A stretch of DNA of 64,000 bases from Billgrantia gudaonensis. GTDB taxonomy: Bacteria > Pseudomonadota > Gammaproteobacteria > Pseudomonadales > Halomonadaceae. Below the pieces are notes generated by a model. The model was not told the DNA's origin. It ran no database searches and was given only the letters and a program-made list of their open reading frames with translations. How positions within the stretch are numbered: the first letter of the stretch is position 1; each line of letters begins with the position of its first letter. Where the stretch lies: contig NZ_FNES01000010.1 of NCBI RefSeq assembly GCF_900100195.1, positions 1 through 64,000 on the forward strand, given 5' to 3'. Shown here in pieces: positions 28,693 through 37,751 of the stretch. A program made the position numbers and the translations under genes.

Positions 28693-28716
28693 AAAAAAAG
28701 CCGGCAGAGCGCCGGC
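28693..28716 (-). terminator. Intrinsic terminator upstream of DUF932 gene
   Basis: On the minus strand GCCGGC, a 5-base loop and GCCGGC are followed by seven T. It ends transcription of the Zn-ribbon gene. Confidence 0.75.
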
Positions 28717-28742
28717 AGGGTTGAGGAAACGAAGTGACGGGA

Positions 28743-29060
28743 TCAGTCCAGCACCCGGAAGGCGTGGCCACAGCTCAGGCAGAGCCAGGGCGTGCCCTCT
28801 CCAGGGGGGAACAAGTGCTGGACCATCCGGTGCCCGGCAGCGGCCCCGGCGATACCACCGGTCGACGCTGCCATCACGGCAGCCGCGACCCGGCTGATCG
28901 GAAAGGACGCGGAGGGGTTGAGTGACAGGCTATGCGAGTAAAGCGAGGCGTAGGCCCCCTTCAGGGAGCCGACCAGCCCGCCGGCGGCGGTACCGAGCTT
29001 GCGGGCAGTCTCGAGGTTGATGACGCGCTGCAACTCGCAGCGCGAGCAGGCTAAAGGCAT
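28743..29060 (-). CDS. Small zinc-ribbon protein with Gly/Ala-rich helix
   Basis: This is a 105-residue protein. CSRC near the N terminus and CLSC near the C terminus form a likely four-Cys zinc site. Between them lies VAAAVMAASTGGIAGAAAGH, a glycine-zipper-like hydrophobic stretch. No named family is recognised. AGGAGG precedes the ATG, so it is a real gene. It leads the minus-strand run and has its own terminator. Confidence 0.65.
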   Translation of the reverse strand: MPLACSRCELQRVINLETARKLGTAAGGLVGSLKGAYASLYSHSLSLNPSASFPISRVAAAVMAASTGGIAGAAAGHRMVQHLFPPGEGTPWLCLSCGHAFRVLD

Positions 29061-29181
29061 AGAAGGCCTCCTGTGCCAGTGGAAGTAGCCCGGGAAGGGC
29101 TTTGCTCACAGGAGTGATATAGGTTTTAAAATTATTATAATTGTTTGTGTCTGTGTTCGTTGTATTTGTGAGGTTAAAAAT

Positions 29182-30204
29182 TTAAAGCTTGGTTTTTATA
29201 TCTTGGCGTGACAGGATCTCGCGGGCAGTGGCTAGTATGTCATTTTTCCATGAAGTTGGACCCAATACTTCAATATTCGTGCCAAGCCCTTTAATCCACC
29301 ACAGTGTCTGTTGATCATTTGGAACTAAAGCTTCAAGACGCTGCCACTCGCTGTCCTTTATCGGGGAAAGGGTCTGTTGATTGGAAAGTGGTGTTTCCGT
29401 CAATAGCCAAGCCAGTTGTGGCGCCACGTTGGCGATTAATGTCGTGTCTTCATTTTCTTCCAGATAACCAAAGGCGCCATTGTGAATGTAGTCATCTAGA
29501 TGAAACCTCGTCGACCCCCGCCATGGACTACTGCTGATAGCAGCTTTCTTGATACGGTGCAACGCAAATTGGCGAATATCTTCGTAATCGTTCACGGTAG
29601 CCAGAAGATAGGTTACGCTGTGGCGACTTACCAATCCTTGGGGGTGAAGAGTAAACTGCTTCTCTTCCTCAGCACTTCGCGATAGGTAGGTTACGTCCAC
29701 AGCTAGATTTTCCAGCAAGGCTTGAGATACTGTCTGCCAAATGGCCGCCTCGAATGGGGCCGGAATCAGCGCCTTCCCATTGGGAATTGCCCGGACCCGC
29801 TTTGCCCACTGACTGAGCCCGTTGCCCTCCAAGTTATCAAGTAACCGTCTTGCGTCGCGAAACTGAGGTGCCAATTGGCCGACCACCACCGGCGGCAGCA
29901 ACCCTTTCAGGTACTCCTCGGCCAGGACCAGGGTCAGGGCGCTGGGCACGTCGAGGGCCGGCAGGTTGCAGTGGAAGTCCCGGTCGAAGTACCAGCGGTA
30001 GGGTTTCTGGCTGTCGTCACACGCTAGCGGAAAGTGTAGAGCCAGTTTGTCGCGCAGGTCGCGCTGCAGGGAGCGGGTATCGATCTGGAAGCCCCGCTCG
30101 TTGAGCTTTTCCAATAGCACTGGGGTGCTTATGCGGCCGGGACTGCGTGGAATTAGCTGTAACATGGCCAGGTAGCGGAAAAGGGTCTCTCGGATCTCGG
30201 ACAT
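29182..30204 (-). CDS. WYL-domain transcriptional regulator (wHTH-WYL)
   Basis: This 340-residue protein has an N-terminal winged helix (LLEKLNERGFQIDTRSLQRD), a WYL domain in the middle (AVDVTYLSRS...LHPQGLVSRHSVTYLLATVN, then RQFALHRIKKA) and a C-terminal extension. WYL proteins bind ligands or nucleic acid and often repress defence or mobile-element genes (BrxR/CapW type). I use the ATG at 30204 with AAGG; a TTG two codons earlier lacks advantage. Its coding sequence is AT-richer in the second half than its neighbours. It starts 60 bases after the metallopeptidase-like gene and may be in the same transcript. Confidence 0.85.
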   Translation of the reverse strand: MSEIRETLFRYLAMLQLIPRSPGRISTPVLLEKLNERGFQIDTRSLQRDLRDKLALHFPLACDDSQKPYRWYFDRDFHCNLPALDVPSALTLVLAEEYLKGLLPPVVVGQLAPQFRDARRLLDNLEGNGLSQWAKRVRAIPNGKALIPAPFEAAIWQTVSQALLENLAVDVTYLSRSAEEEKQFTLHPQGLVSRHSVTYLLATVNDYEDIRQFALHRIKKAAISSSPWRGSTRFHLDDYIHNGAFGYLEENEDTTLIANVAPQLAWLLTETPLSNQQTLSPIKDSEWQRLEALVPNDQQTLWWIKGLGTNIEVLGPTSWKNDILATAREILSRQDIKTKL

Positions 30205-30264
30205 TAACAAACCTTATAGTGTGAGTAGCCAGAGTGGCTCCAGTCTAACGGTGGACATTCAATA

Positions 30265-30933
30265 TTACCAGCGAGGTGATGACCAAGATGCCATCAAAGA
30301 ACTTAAGCACGAGGTCCTTAGGTAGAGGTTTACTACTTTACGAGCTTGGTGCTGCCAGTGCTGAGAAAGGAGCTTCATATCGAGGGGTGTACCCTCTATC
30401 GCGCTATCCCCCCTAAAAGCAGCCTGCCACGGCATTACATCCAGGCTCGTTTCATTGTCGAGAAGGGGACAGTCAGCTAACCAGTCATACACAGCGATTA
30501 ATGATTTACCGATACAGGCAGGAAAAAGTACAGATTGGGCTGGCATGGAAAACCCCAGCATCAGTAAGACTACATTGATCTCATGGTCGCATGCCAAGTG
30601 CCAGCGGCGGCTATCCAAGACCGGGGCGGGGCGGAAGTGTCCGGCTACGCAGTGCCATACGAGGTGGGCATGCGTGAACTGGCGGGTTGTTTTGTCCAGA
30701 CTAGCGCCCCAACGTGGGTTTACATAGATACCTCTGCCGTCAGTGGTGGCTGTCGCCACAGACGATTCCGGTATGCTCTGAATAGAGAGTTGCTCAGCCA
30801 GAAAGGCAGTAGCGGGCTGATCGGATTTCCAGACTTCGCAGTCAGTCTGCCATAGAAATTCTGGCTTGATTATGGAGTCACCTTCGCCTGTAGAGCTATG
30901 GTGTGCTTGATTCCTTAAGGTTTTCGGTCCCAT
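30265..30933 (-). CDS. VWA-like metallopeptidase-domain protein, short and with altered active site
   Basis: This 222-residue protein resembles the N-terminal putative metallopeptidase domain of VWA-like proteins (DUF2201). It has IYVNPRWGASLDKTTRQFTH, HLVWHCVAGHF and WHLACDHEINVVL. Family members carry HExxHxxxGH; here the Glu is Leu, so peptidase activity is doubtful. The C-terminal VWA-like part is missing, and the last ~20 residues look unrelated, so it is probably truncated. Such genes normally pair with a MoxR-type AAA+ ATPase, which is absent. The ATG at 30933 has AAGGAGG 8 bases upstream; longer starts lack one. Confidence 0.6.
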   Translation of the reverse strand: MGPKTLRNQAHHSSTGEGDSIIKPEFLWQTDCEVWKSDQPATAFLAEQLSIQSIPESSVATATTDGRGIYVNPRWGASLDKTTRQFTHAHLVWHCVAGHFRPAPVLDSRRWHLACDHEINVVLLMLGFSMPAQSVLFPACIGKSLIAVYDWLADCPLLDNETSLDVMPWQAAFRGDSAIEGTPLDMKLLSQHWQHQARKVVNLYLRTSCLSSLMASWSSPRW

Positions 30934-31258
30934 AAGCGATGCCTCCTTAACTGCTGTAGGCATCAGTCTTAGTCTAAATAGCGACATTCTGTGTCGCACT
31001 TTGCGTTTGAGCTTCTGCGACATGATCTGTCGTAGGAGTCAGCTAGCGTATGAGGGTCCAGCCCAGCCACATGGTGCTGAAGACGGCTTCGCGTGCGTTG
31101 GCAGAGGGTGCTGGGTTGGACGCATGGGGAGCCTAAAGTTTCAGCAGGGCGAGCCGATACTAAGTATGATATAGCTTTTTTTGGCTGCTTTGGTGCGTCT
31201 GGCACCGTCACGAGAAGAGCTTCACTAGCACACGGCCATAACTGCAGAGAGGGCTCCG

Positions 31259-32980
31259 ATGGCTGCTAACAAGACTGGTACCACGGGAGAGAAGGATGAG
31301 TCGCAGCAGGAAATCCGCCGCGATGCCATCCGTGCGGCTGAAGGATTAGCCTTCCATGAGACGGTGCAACGCTTCGGTAGTGCGAACGCCGAATATATTA
31401 AGGGCTACCGCGGTGTTGACCATGAAACAGGTAAGCGTTTTGCTAAAGGCTTGGCCGGCATCGCAAAGCACAAGGTAAGCGATGATCCTCGCTGGACCGC
31501 ACGCAATATCAAGCAACAGGCTGGATATAGCGCAGAGGTGGCCACGACTAGCCGCGACAATGCTGAGGCTATTATCAGCAAGTCGAATGTTAGGACTTCA
31601 CGTTCAGATGATCTGCCCGAGTATGGAAAAAACCACAACGTAGTCGACCGAGTTAAACTGGTAGATGGAAATATCGTTGATGGCTCCCAGGCACAAATGA
31701 AATTCGTAGGAGACCGAAACCAGCTCCTTGAGGACATTGCACGGGAAGACGGAAAATTTTCACGGTACCGTGGTACCAAGATTGAATTGCCACGCGAGCA
31801 ATTTGAAGGTAACCGTGCCTACGTGCTTGAAGAAGCAAAAAAACTGAAAGAGCAGGCTGAAAAACTCTCTAAAAAGTCCGGCAAGGCTGATCAGGCAAAT
31901 AAACTCCGAATTGAGGCAGCCAAGCTGGAAGAGCGTGCAAAAGCTGAGAATTTTCAAGCGGAGCCCGCAACGGACTATTGCCGAAGGAAAGCTCATCAGC
32001 GGCGATACAATGCTGAAAAAGCAGAGGCTAAAGGAAACTCAGATGCAGCAACAAAACTTCGTCGTGAGGCCGACAATTACGACGAGCTAGCTGAACAAGT
32101 CAGTGATAGTGGTCTTACTACAGAAGAAGCAATTTTTTATCGGGAGCGTCCCGGTTCCGCGACCTTTATGGACATTGGTCGTACCTCCCATAGAGCAGGC
32201 ATACAAGGTGCCAAGTACGGCGCGATAATTGGTGGTAGCATTTCAATCTTAGTCAATTGTTTGGCTGTCGCTCAAGGAGAGAAAGAGGCATCGGACATTT
32301 TTTCTGATATCGCTACTGATACCATAAAGGCAGGCGCGCTTGGCTATGGTGGGGCTTTTGCAGGTTCGGCCATAAAGGGTGGTATGCAGCAGTCGGGAAA
32401 TCCGTTCGTACGACAGCTTGCAGGTACCAGTGCCCCGACGCTAGCGTTAAACATTTGTCTTTCCTTGGGCAGCTCCGTTCAGCGCTTCGTGACGGGTGAG
32501 ATCAACGAGGAACAGTTACTCACAGAGGTGGGTGAAAAAGGTGCTGGTATGCTATCGAGCGGTATGATGGCAGCTGTCGGTCAAGTGGCAATTCCAGTTC
32601 CTTTTGCAGGTGCTGCTATTGGTGGACTGATTGGCTATATGCTTTCGTCTATGTTTTACCAGAGTGCCTTGGATGCCGCACATGGCGCGCAGATTTCTCG
32701 TGAGCGGCTTCTTCAGGTGCGTGCGATTGAAGCTGCTGCGAGAGATCGAATCGACTTTGAAAAAGAGCAATTGGAGGAATTTGTAAGCCGAGAGATCCCC
32801 CAGCTGCGATTGGAAACAAAAAGTCTCTTGTCAACGATTGGTAGTACCAATAAAAAGAGCCTTGATGAGATGTGTAATAGCATCAACCACTACGCAGAAT
32901 TGTTGGGTAAGAAGCTTCAATTCCAGTCCATTGATGAGTTTGAGTTGTTCATGTCCACTGACGATCCTCTTGCTTTATAA
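31259..32980 (+). CDS. Large Gly-rich membrane protein of unknown function (cassette gene 1)
   Basis: This is a 573-residue protein with three parts. The first ~180 residues are charged and soluble. Residues ~185-285 are a Lys/Glu/Ala-rich coiled coil. Residues ~310-480 are Gly/Ala-rich and partly hydrophobic (YGAIIGGSISILVNCLAVAQ, AIPVPFAGAAIGGLIGYML), followed by another helical region. The layout recalls pore-forming or glycine-zipper proteins, but I recognise no family. AGAGAGG precedes the ATG. Base composition is AT-richer than the core genes. It is followed after 31 bases by the TerB-like gene and seems to start a three-gene operon. Confidence 0.6.
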   Translation: MAANKTGTTGEKDESQQEIRRDAIRAAEGLAFHETVQRFGSANAEYIKGYRGVDHETGKRFAKGLAGIAKHKVSDDPRWTARNIKQQAGYSAEVATTSRDNAEAIISKSNVRTSRSDDLPEYGKNHNVVDRVKLVDGNIVDGSQAQMKFVGDRNQLLEDIAREDGKFSRYRGTKIELPREQFEGNRAYVLEEAKKLKEQAEKLSKKSGKADQANKLRIEAAKLEERAKAENFQAEPATDYCRRKAHQRRYNAEKAEAKGNSDAATKLRREADNYDELAEQVSDSGLTTEEAIFYRERPGSATFMDIGRTSHRAGIQGAKYGAIIGGSISILVNCLAVAQGEKEASDIFSDIATDTIKAGALGYGGAFAGSAIKGGMQQSGNPFVRQLAGTSAPTLALNICLSLGSSVQRFVTGEINEEQLLTEVGEKGAGMLSSGMMAAVGQVAIPVPFAGAAIGGLIGYMLSSMFYQSALDAAHGAQISRERLLQVRAIEAAARDRIDFEKEQLEEFVSREIPQLRLETKSLLSTIGSTNKKSLDEMCNSINHYAELLGKKLQFQSIDEFELFMSTDDPLAL

Positions 32981-33011
32981 TCTGAAGATTCGAGAAAAGG
33001 GAAAGTTCTTC

Positions 33012-33593
33012 ATGTTGATAAAAATGCTTTCAGAGGCCGATAGAGTTCATTTGCTTGACCTGGCAAGCTTGTTTACAATCGCTGATAAACCATTGCTTTG
33101 GGATGGGAAGACTTATGAAGAGTTAACTCCGCAAACCAGCTTGGATGAGGTTTCCATAAAGGTGGGGAAGCGAGAGCGAGAAATAATGGAGGAATTGCAG
33201 AAAGATGCTGGTGTGAATCAAGAAGATATATTTGGAATTGTTTTCAGTTATGGTGCTATTGATAAAATATCAGGACGACTCGTCGATGTCTTGAAGAACT
33301 ATCCTTTTGTGAAGATGGAGGATCCAGGTGCGCGTGTGGCGGCGGGTACCACGGTATTGTTGGAGTTGCTGGCAGGCAAGAATTATGACCTTCCATCCAC
33401 TCCAAAAATTATTCTTTATGAGCTATTGTTAGTAGCGTTACGAGATGGGCATATCTCGGGTGTCGAGTGGGCCTTGCTCAAGGAATTTCAGAGGTATTGT
33501 AACCTGGAAGACTTTATCTTCAATGATCTGTTAGAGCGTGCAGAATATCTTAATCAAGAAATCAGTAAGACCATTTCTATTGTTTTAGAATAA
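33012..33593 (+). CDS. TerB-like protein (cassette gene 2)
   Basis: This is a 193-residue protein. The C-terminal ~65 residues (YELLLVALRDGHISGVEWAL, LKEFQRYCNLEDFIFNDLLE) look like the helical TerB tellurite-resistance domain, with the usual acidic loop ahead of an all-helical repeat. TerB domains occur in tellurite resistance and in several phage-defence systems, often near membrane proteins. The N-terminal ~120 residues are unassigned. I start at ATG 33012 after AAAAGGGAAA; the frame is open upstream into gene 1. It sits between two Gly-rich proteins with gaps of 31 and 10 bases. Confidence 0.65.
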   Translation: MLIKMLSEADRVHLLDLASLFTIADKPLLWDGKTYEELTPQTSLDEVSIKVGKREREIMEELQKDAGVNQEDIFGIVFSYGAIDKISGRLVDVLKNYPFVKMEDPGARVAAGTTVLLELLAGKNYDLPSTPKIILYELLLVALRDGHISGVEWALLKEFQRYCNLEDFIFNDLLERAEYLNQEISKTISIVLE

Positions 33594-33603
33594 GGAGTCA
33601 GGT

Positions 33604-34632
33604 ATGCCTATCCCTTTGGTCATTGGTGCAGCTGCAGCTGCAGCCGGGGTATATGGTGCCGTGAAAGGTGTAAGCGGAGTTGTAGATCAGAGTTCTGCCA
33701 AGCACATTAACAATAATGCTCGTACATCAGTAGAGGTTGCGAATCAAGAGCTTGATGAACTACGTAGGATGGCAAATGAAACACTTGAGGATTACGGCCA
33801 GCGCAAACTTCGTGCTTTCAACGGGGTTGTTTCAGACTTCATCGGTACTTTCCAAATAATTAAGAACGTAGATCTCAAACAAAGCGTTGAGCTTGACAAG
33901 CTCAACGCTGGAGATTTTTCGAACAGGACTCTTCCAAGCCTGACGCAAGACTACCAAGCTCTCAAGGATGCGGGCCTAGGCTTGGGGGCTGGCATTGGTG
34001 GCGGAGCTGCGCTGGCATTCGGCTCATACAACGGCACGATGCTACTGGCGACTGCAAGTACCGGGACTGCGATATCATCACTGAATGGTGTCGCTGCCAC
34101 CAATGCCACCCTTGCCTGGCTGGGAGGTGGGTCGCTCGCTACAGGTGGTTATGGCATGACGGGTGGCGTGATGGTTCTGGGTGGTATCGTTGCCGGCCCG
34201 GCTTTGGCAATTTTTGGACATGTATTGGGCAACAAAGGTGAGGAAGCATTAAACACAGCCAATGCCAATCGAGAACAGGCCAAAACTATCTGCGAGCAAG
34301 CATCTCTTATGGGGGGAAAGCTCAAGGCCATTACAGAGGTAACTTCATTTGCCAACACAACTTTTTCAAATGTCAGCTCGCGCTTACGGCACGCAATCTC
34401 TGATATGAAAAATACCGTCAACAGAGAGGGGAAGGACTTTGGAAACTACACGGATCAAGGCAAAATAGCGGTATTCAATGCCGTCAAATTTGCTCAGCTA
34501 TTGAAGGCCATGATCGATACACCGTTACTTGACAAAGAAGGTAATCTCGTTCTCTCCACTAAGAAGAGAGTTATCGATATTAATGATGTGGCGAGTGGTA
34601 AAAAAGAATCTCTTGATAGCATGTCTCAATGA
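33604..34632 (+). CDS. Gly-rich membrane protein of unknown function (cassette gene 3)
   Basis: This is a 342-residue protein. It starts with a short hydrophobic Ala-rich segment (MPIPLVIGAAAAAAGVYGAV), then a long helical region, and at ~125-205 a run of glycine-zipper-type hydrophobic segments (LGLGAGIGGGAALAFG, LGGGSLATGGYGMTGGVMVL). The rest is helical and polar. Database relatives are often labelled chemotaxis protein without basis; I do not assign a function. AAGGAG precedes the ATG 10 bases after the TerB-like stop. A terminator follows the stop. Confidence 0.6.
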   Translation: MPIPLVIGAAAAAAGVYGAVKGVSGVVDQSSAKHINNNARTSVEVANQELDELRRMANETLEDYGQRKLRAFNGVVSDFIGTFQIIKNVDLKQSVELDKLNAGDFSNRTLPSLTQDYQALKDAGLGLGAGIGGGAALAFGSYNGTMLLATASTGTAISSLNGVAATNATLAWLGGGSLATGGYGMTGGVMVLGGIVAGPALAIFGHVLGNKGEEALNTANANREQAKTICEQASLMGGKLKAITEVTSFANTTFSNVSSRLRHAISDMKNTVNREGKDFGNYTDQGKIAVFNAVKFAQLLKAMIDTPLLDKEGNLVLSTKKRVIDINDVASGKKESLDSMSQ

Positions 34633-34638
34633 GTTAAT

Positions 34639-34668
34639 GGCTCGCCCCTCACGAGGCGCGAGCCTTTT
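34639..34668 (+). terminator. Intrinsic terminator of the three-gene cassette
   Basis: GGCTCGC (34639-34645) pairs with GCGAGCC (34658-34664), followed by TTTTAA. It lies 6 bases after the last stop and ends the operon cleanly. Confidence 0.8.
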
Positions 34669-34697
34669 AAGTTAGGCTATGTGTAGTGTACCAGTCA

Positions 34698-34982
34698 ATG
34701 AATTCGTATCAAGTCTTTCCTTGCAATAGATGCGGCCTGTGCTGTCAACAGGTAAATCTCTCTCCCGAGACTTTTTTTCTTGATCGCGGCGACGGTATCT
34801 GCCGCTACTATGACCAACTTGGAAAGGGGTGCGAGATTTATGAAAAAAGGCCGGAAATCTGCCGTGTGGATTTACAGTTTGAGCAGGCCTACGCCCAGCA
34901 GTACAGTTGGCAAGAATTTGTTGAGGCGAACTTAACGATTTGCGAATTTTTGCAGGTGCAGGCCGCTCGTAAGGAGTCGTGA
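34698..34982 (+). CDS. YkgJ-family cysteine-cluster protein
   Basis: This 94-residue protein has the YkgJ (CxxCxxCC) arrangement: FPCNRCGLCCQQV, then CRYYDQLGKGCEIYEKRPEI, then CRVD. The cluster of about eight Cys suggests metal or Fe-S binding, role unknown. I use the ATG at 34698; a GTG at 34686 is possible and neither start has a strong ribosome site. It follows the cassette terminator and lies 170 bases before the end of the integrase gene, so its link to the cassette is uncertain. Confidence 0.75.
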   Translation: MNSYQVFPCNRCGLCCQQVNLSPETFFLDRGDGICRYYDQLGKGCEIYEKRPEICRVDLQFEQAYAQQYSWQEFVEANLTICEFLQVQAARKES

Positions 34983-35152
34983 TTTCGCATGCGATGCTGC
35001 CTGAAGCTTGCGTAAGCTATCACTCAGGGGGTGTATACACATTAATTAGTTATCCTGAAAGACTTAGCAAAAGGATTGCCAAGCCCCATCTATGGTGATC
35101 CAGGGCGGCCACACCAAAATGTTTTGACCCACCTATATTTTTGGTGAAACCC

Positions 35153-36382
35153 TCATCCACTTGAGACGCCGCTAATGGCTGTTTCAACCAGTGCCGCTAT
35201 CTTGATCAGTGCCTCTTTCCGCTCTTCGAAGTAGTCATGACGATCGTAGATACCTTCTACGCCCTTGAGTTTGTGGTTCAAGCAGCGCTCCGCGACATGC
35301 CCAGGCACGCCTGCCGCAGCCAGCAGGCTGCGGCAGGTGCGCCGCAGGTCGTGCACGGTGAACTCGGCAATGTCGCCCATCCGGTTCTCCGGCTGCGGCT
35401 TCTTGCCTGGCTCCTTGCCGAATAGCTTGGCAATGGCGCGATTCAGGGTGTCCTTGCCCATGTGTGGTCGCTTGCTGTTGCGGCGGCTGGGAAAGACGTA
35501 AGGTGAGCCGCAGGCGCGGATCTTGAGCTCTTCTAGCCAGGTCACAGCCTGTGGAGGCAGGGGGATCACGATCCCAGCGCCTGTCTTGCTGCGCTCACTG
35601 GGCAGGTTCCACCGCTGCCCTTTCAGGTCAAATTCTGACCATTGGGCTTCTGTCAGCTCAGTCTTGCGCACCCCAAGGACGAGCAGCAGCGCACAGGCAA
35701 GGTAGTTGTCTCGGGTGAAGCTCTCTCGGTTGTCCCTGAAGATTCGAAAGACCTGGTGAATCTCCTCGACGGTGAGAACGCGGTCACGGCTTTTCTCGAT
35801 TCCACCGGCGTCATTGACGCTGAAGGCAGCCGCCGGGTTGTAGGTGAGCAGTCCCAGCTTGATGGCGTGATTGAACAGCTGCTTCAGGTACATCAGGGTG
35901 TCGTTCGCGATGGTCGGTCGGTCGCTGCTTGCGACTTTCCGGATGATGGCACGTACATCCATGGGAGTGACGTTTTCCAGAATCAGATGCCCGATTGAGG
36001 GCGCCACCTCCTTCTCGAAGATCCGCTTCGGAATGTTGGGGTGTTTGAGGCGCTTCTCCAGGTCCTGGTACCAGTCGCTGAAGAGTTCCCTGACGGTGTG
36101 GATGGTGGCCTGCTCTTCACGCTTGCGCTCTTCAACAGGGTCGAGACCGTTGCGGATAGCCCTTTGTGTCTCTACAGCCTGCTCACGAGCCTCGGCCAAG
36201 GAACGGTCCGCGTACTTGGCCAAGGTCAGCTCACGCCGCTTTCCGGCAACAGTGTATCGGAGCATCCAGTAGGGTGAGCCCTTCTTGGGAATCATCAGGT
36301 ACAGGCCGTTACCGTCACTGTAGCGGCCCGGTGTGCCGTCCTTGATCAAGGCCTGGACCTTCTTGACAGTGAAACTACCCAT
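35153..36382 (-). CDS. P4-type tyrosine recombinase (integrase)
   Basis: This 409-residue integrase has an N-terminal DUF4102-like arm-binding domain (SDGNGLYLMIPKKGSPYW), a core-binding domain and the catalytic domain. Catalytic residues visible are Arg in LGVRKTEL, Lys in RSKTGAG, HDLRRT, His in CLNHK and Tyr in GIYDRHDYFEE. It would integrate and excise the island. The start lies toward yicC and the gene reads into the island, the usual arrangement for an integrase next to its attachment site. The attachment site is therefore expected between the integrase start and the end of yicC. Confidence 0.93.
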   Translation of the reverse strand: MGSFTVKKVQALIKDGTPGRYSDGNGLYLMIPKKGSPYWMLRYTVAGKRRELTLAKYADRSLAEAREQAVETQRAIRNGLDPVEERKREEQATIHTVRELFSDWYQDLEKRLKHPNIPKRIFEKEVAPSIGHLILENVTPMDVRAIIRKVASSDRPTIANDTLMYLKQLFNHAIKLGLLTYNPAAAFSVNDAGGIEKSRDRVLTVEEIHQVFRIFRDNRESFTRDNYLACALLLVLGVRKTELTEAQWSEFDLKGQRWNLPSERSKTGAGIVIPLPPQAVTWLEELKIRACGSPYVFPSRRNSKRPHMGKDTLNRAIAKLFGKEPGKKPQPENRMGDIAEFTVHDLRRTCRSLLAAAGVPGHVAERCLNHKLKGVEGIYDRHDYFEERKEALIKIAALVETAISGVSSG

Positions 36383-36551
36383 CACCCCTCCCAGAAAGCT
36401 CTATCAGAAAATTTGAAACAAGTGTTTGATTGTGTGGCTGAAAAAAAGTCGGGTTCAGCCCAGGCTATTGTTTACATTGTTTCGGTTGCCAGGATGGCAG
36501 GGGCTGGCGCTCGCTGCAGGAGCGGCGATGGCTGGCGGTGAGCGTTTGAAG

Positions 36552-36624
36552 TGGGGAGTACATGTCGAGAAAATCGCGCCTCTTGGTGGGGAGTAAGCCA
36601 ATGTACTCCCCATTGTACTCCCCA
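36552..36624. repeat. GGGGAGTACA repeats, likely integrase arm-type sites
   Basis: Four copies of a decamer close to GGGGAGTACA occur: two forward (from about 36552 and 36587, the second ending GTAA) and two in reverse as TGTACTCCCC (from about 36602 and 36614). They lie upstream of the integrase gene, between it and yicC. Repeated short sites in this position suit arm sites for a P4-type integrase near attR. No duplicate of the yicC 3' end was found by eye elsewhere in the window. Confidence 0.6.
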
Positions 36625-36730
36625 ATAGGCGATGGCTTAAGCTAGATTTTCGTAGACATCCATAGACAAACTGATTCTTATATTTCTGTAAAAACAATTG
36701 GATATGGATGCGTGTGGAGGTCTGTAGAAA

Positions 36731-37612
36731 CTACTCGATATTCTGGATCTGCTCCCTCATCTGCTCGATCAACACCTTGAGCTCCACCGCGCAGCGCGTG
36801 GTGTCGGCGACTACCGACTTGGAAGAGAGGGTGTTGGCTTCGCGATTGAGCTCCTGCATCAGGAAGTCCAGGCGGCGCCCCTTGGGACCGGGCTGGCCGA
36901 GCTGGCGCTCGACTTCGCTGACGTGGGCGACCAGGCGGTCGAGCTCCTCGTCGACGTCGGCCTTCTGGGCCAGGAGGGTCAGTTCGGCTTCCAGGCGCTG
37001 GGGGTCGAGTTCGGCCTTGACCGTTTCGAGGCGCTCCAGCAGTTGGGTGCGCTGGCGATCGAGAATCTGCGGCATCAGGCGGCGCACCTCGGCGACCTGT
37101 TCGCGTACCCCGGCTAGCCGACTGTGAATCAGCGTGGCGAGCTTCTCGCCCTCGCGGGCGCGGGCGGCGAGCAGCTCGGCAAGGGCGGCATCGAATAGCG
37201 CTATGGCTTCGGCCTTGACCGTGTCGAGGTCGGTGCCGCGAGATTCGAGCACGCCGGGGTGGTCGAGCAGGGACAGGGCATCGGGCATCGCTGCCTGGGG
37301 CAGGGCGGTGCGTACTTCGCTGAGGGCAGCGGCCAGGGCGGCGAGGCGTTCCGAGTTGACCGTGAGGGTGTCATCGGCGCTTTCTGCTTCGAAGCGCAGG
37401 GTGCACTCCACCTTGCCGCGGGCCAGGCGCGTGCGCAGCGCTTCTCGAAAGCCGGGTTCCAGGTCGCGCAGCGTTTCGGGCAAGCGGAAATGGGGCTCCA
37501 GGTAGCGCTGGTTCACTGAGCGCAGTTCGAGCTGCAGGCTGCCCCAGCTCGCTTCGCGGCTCAGGCGGGCGAAAGCGGTCATGCTGTGAACGCGGTTGCC
37601 GGTGTCGGCCAT
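36731..37612 (-). CDS. yicC: YicC-family endoribonuclease
   Basis: This 293-residue YicC protein has N-terminal [20 protein letters not shown] and [19 protein letters not shown], and a C-terminal block [20 protein letters not shown] followed by LSSKSV, which is the most conserved part (DUF1732). YicC proteins are RNA-degrading enzymes linked to small-RNA turnover. GAGGAG precedes the ATG. It is divergent from rph. Its 3' end faces the integrase and its repeat region, matching a known island insertion point. The C terminus appears intact (EQIQNIE). Confidence 0.93.
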   Translation of the reverse strand: MADTGNRVHSMTAFARLSREASWGSLQLELRSVNQRYLEPHFRLPETLRDLEPGFREALRTRLARGKVECTLRFEAESADDTLTVNSERLAALAAALSEVRTALPQAAMPDALSLLDHPGVLESRGTDLDTVKAEAIALFDAALAELLAARAREGEKLATLIHSRLAGVREQVAEVRRLMPQILDRQRTQLLERLETVKAELDPQRLEAELTLLAQKADVDEELDRLVAHVSEVERQLGQPGPKGRRLDFLMQELNREANTLSSKSVVADTTRCAVELKVLIEQMREQIQNIE

Positions 37613-37751
37613 TGGCCTACTCCTCAACAGGCGATGCGGGCCGCCGTCGGCGGCCCAGGGTCGGGTCCGAGGCGGCAGTGTAACCGATTCCGGTCGCCAA
37701 CCGTGTAGAATGGCGCCTTCATTCCGAGCGAATAACGAGCAGAGAGGAACT

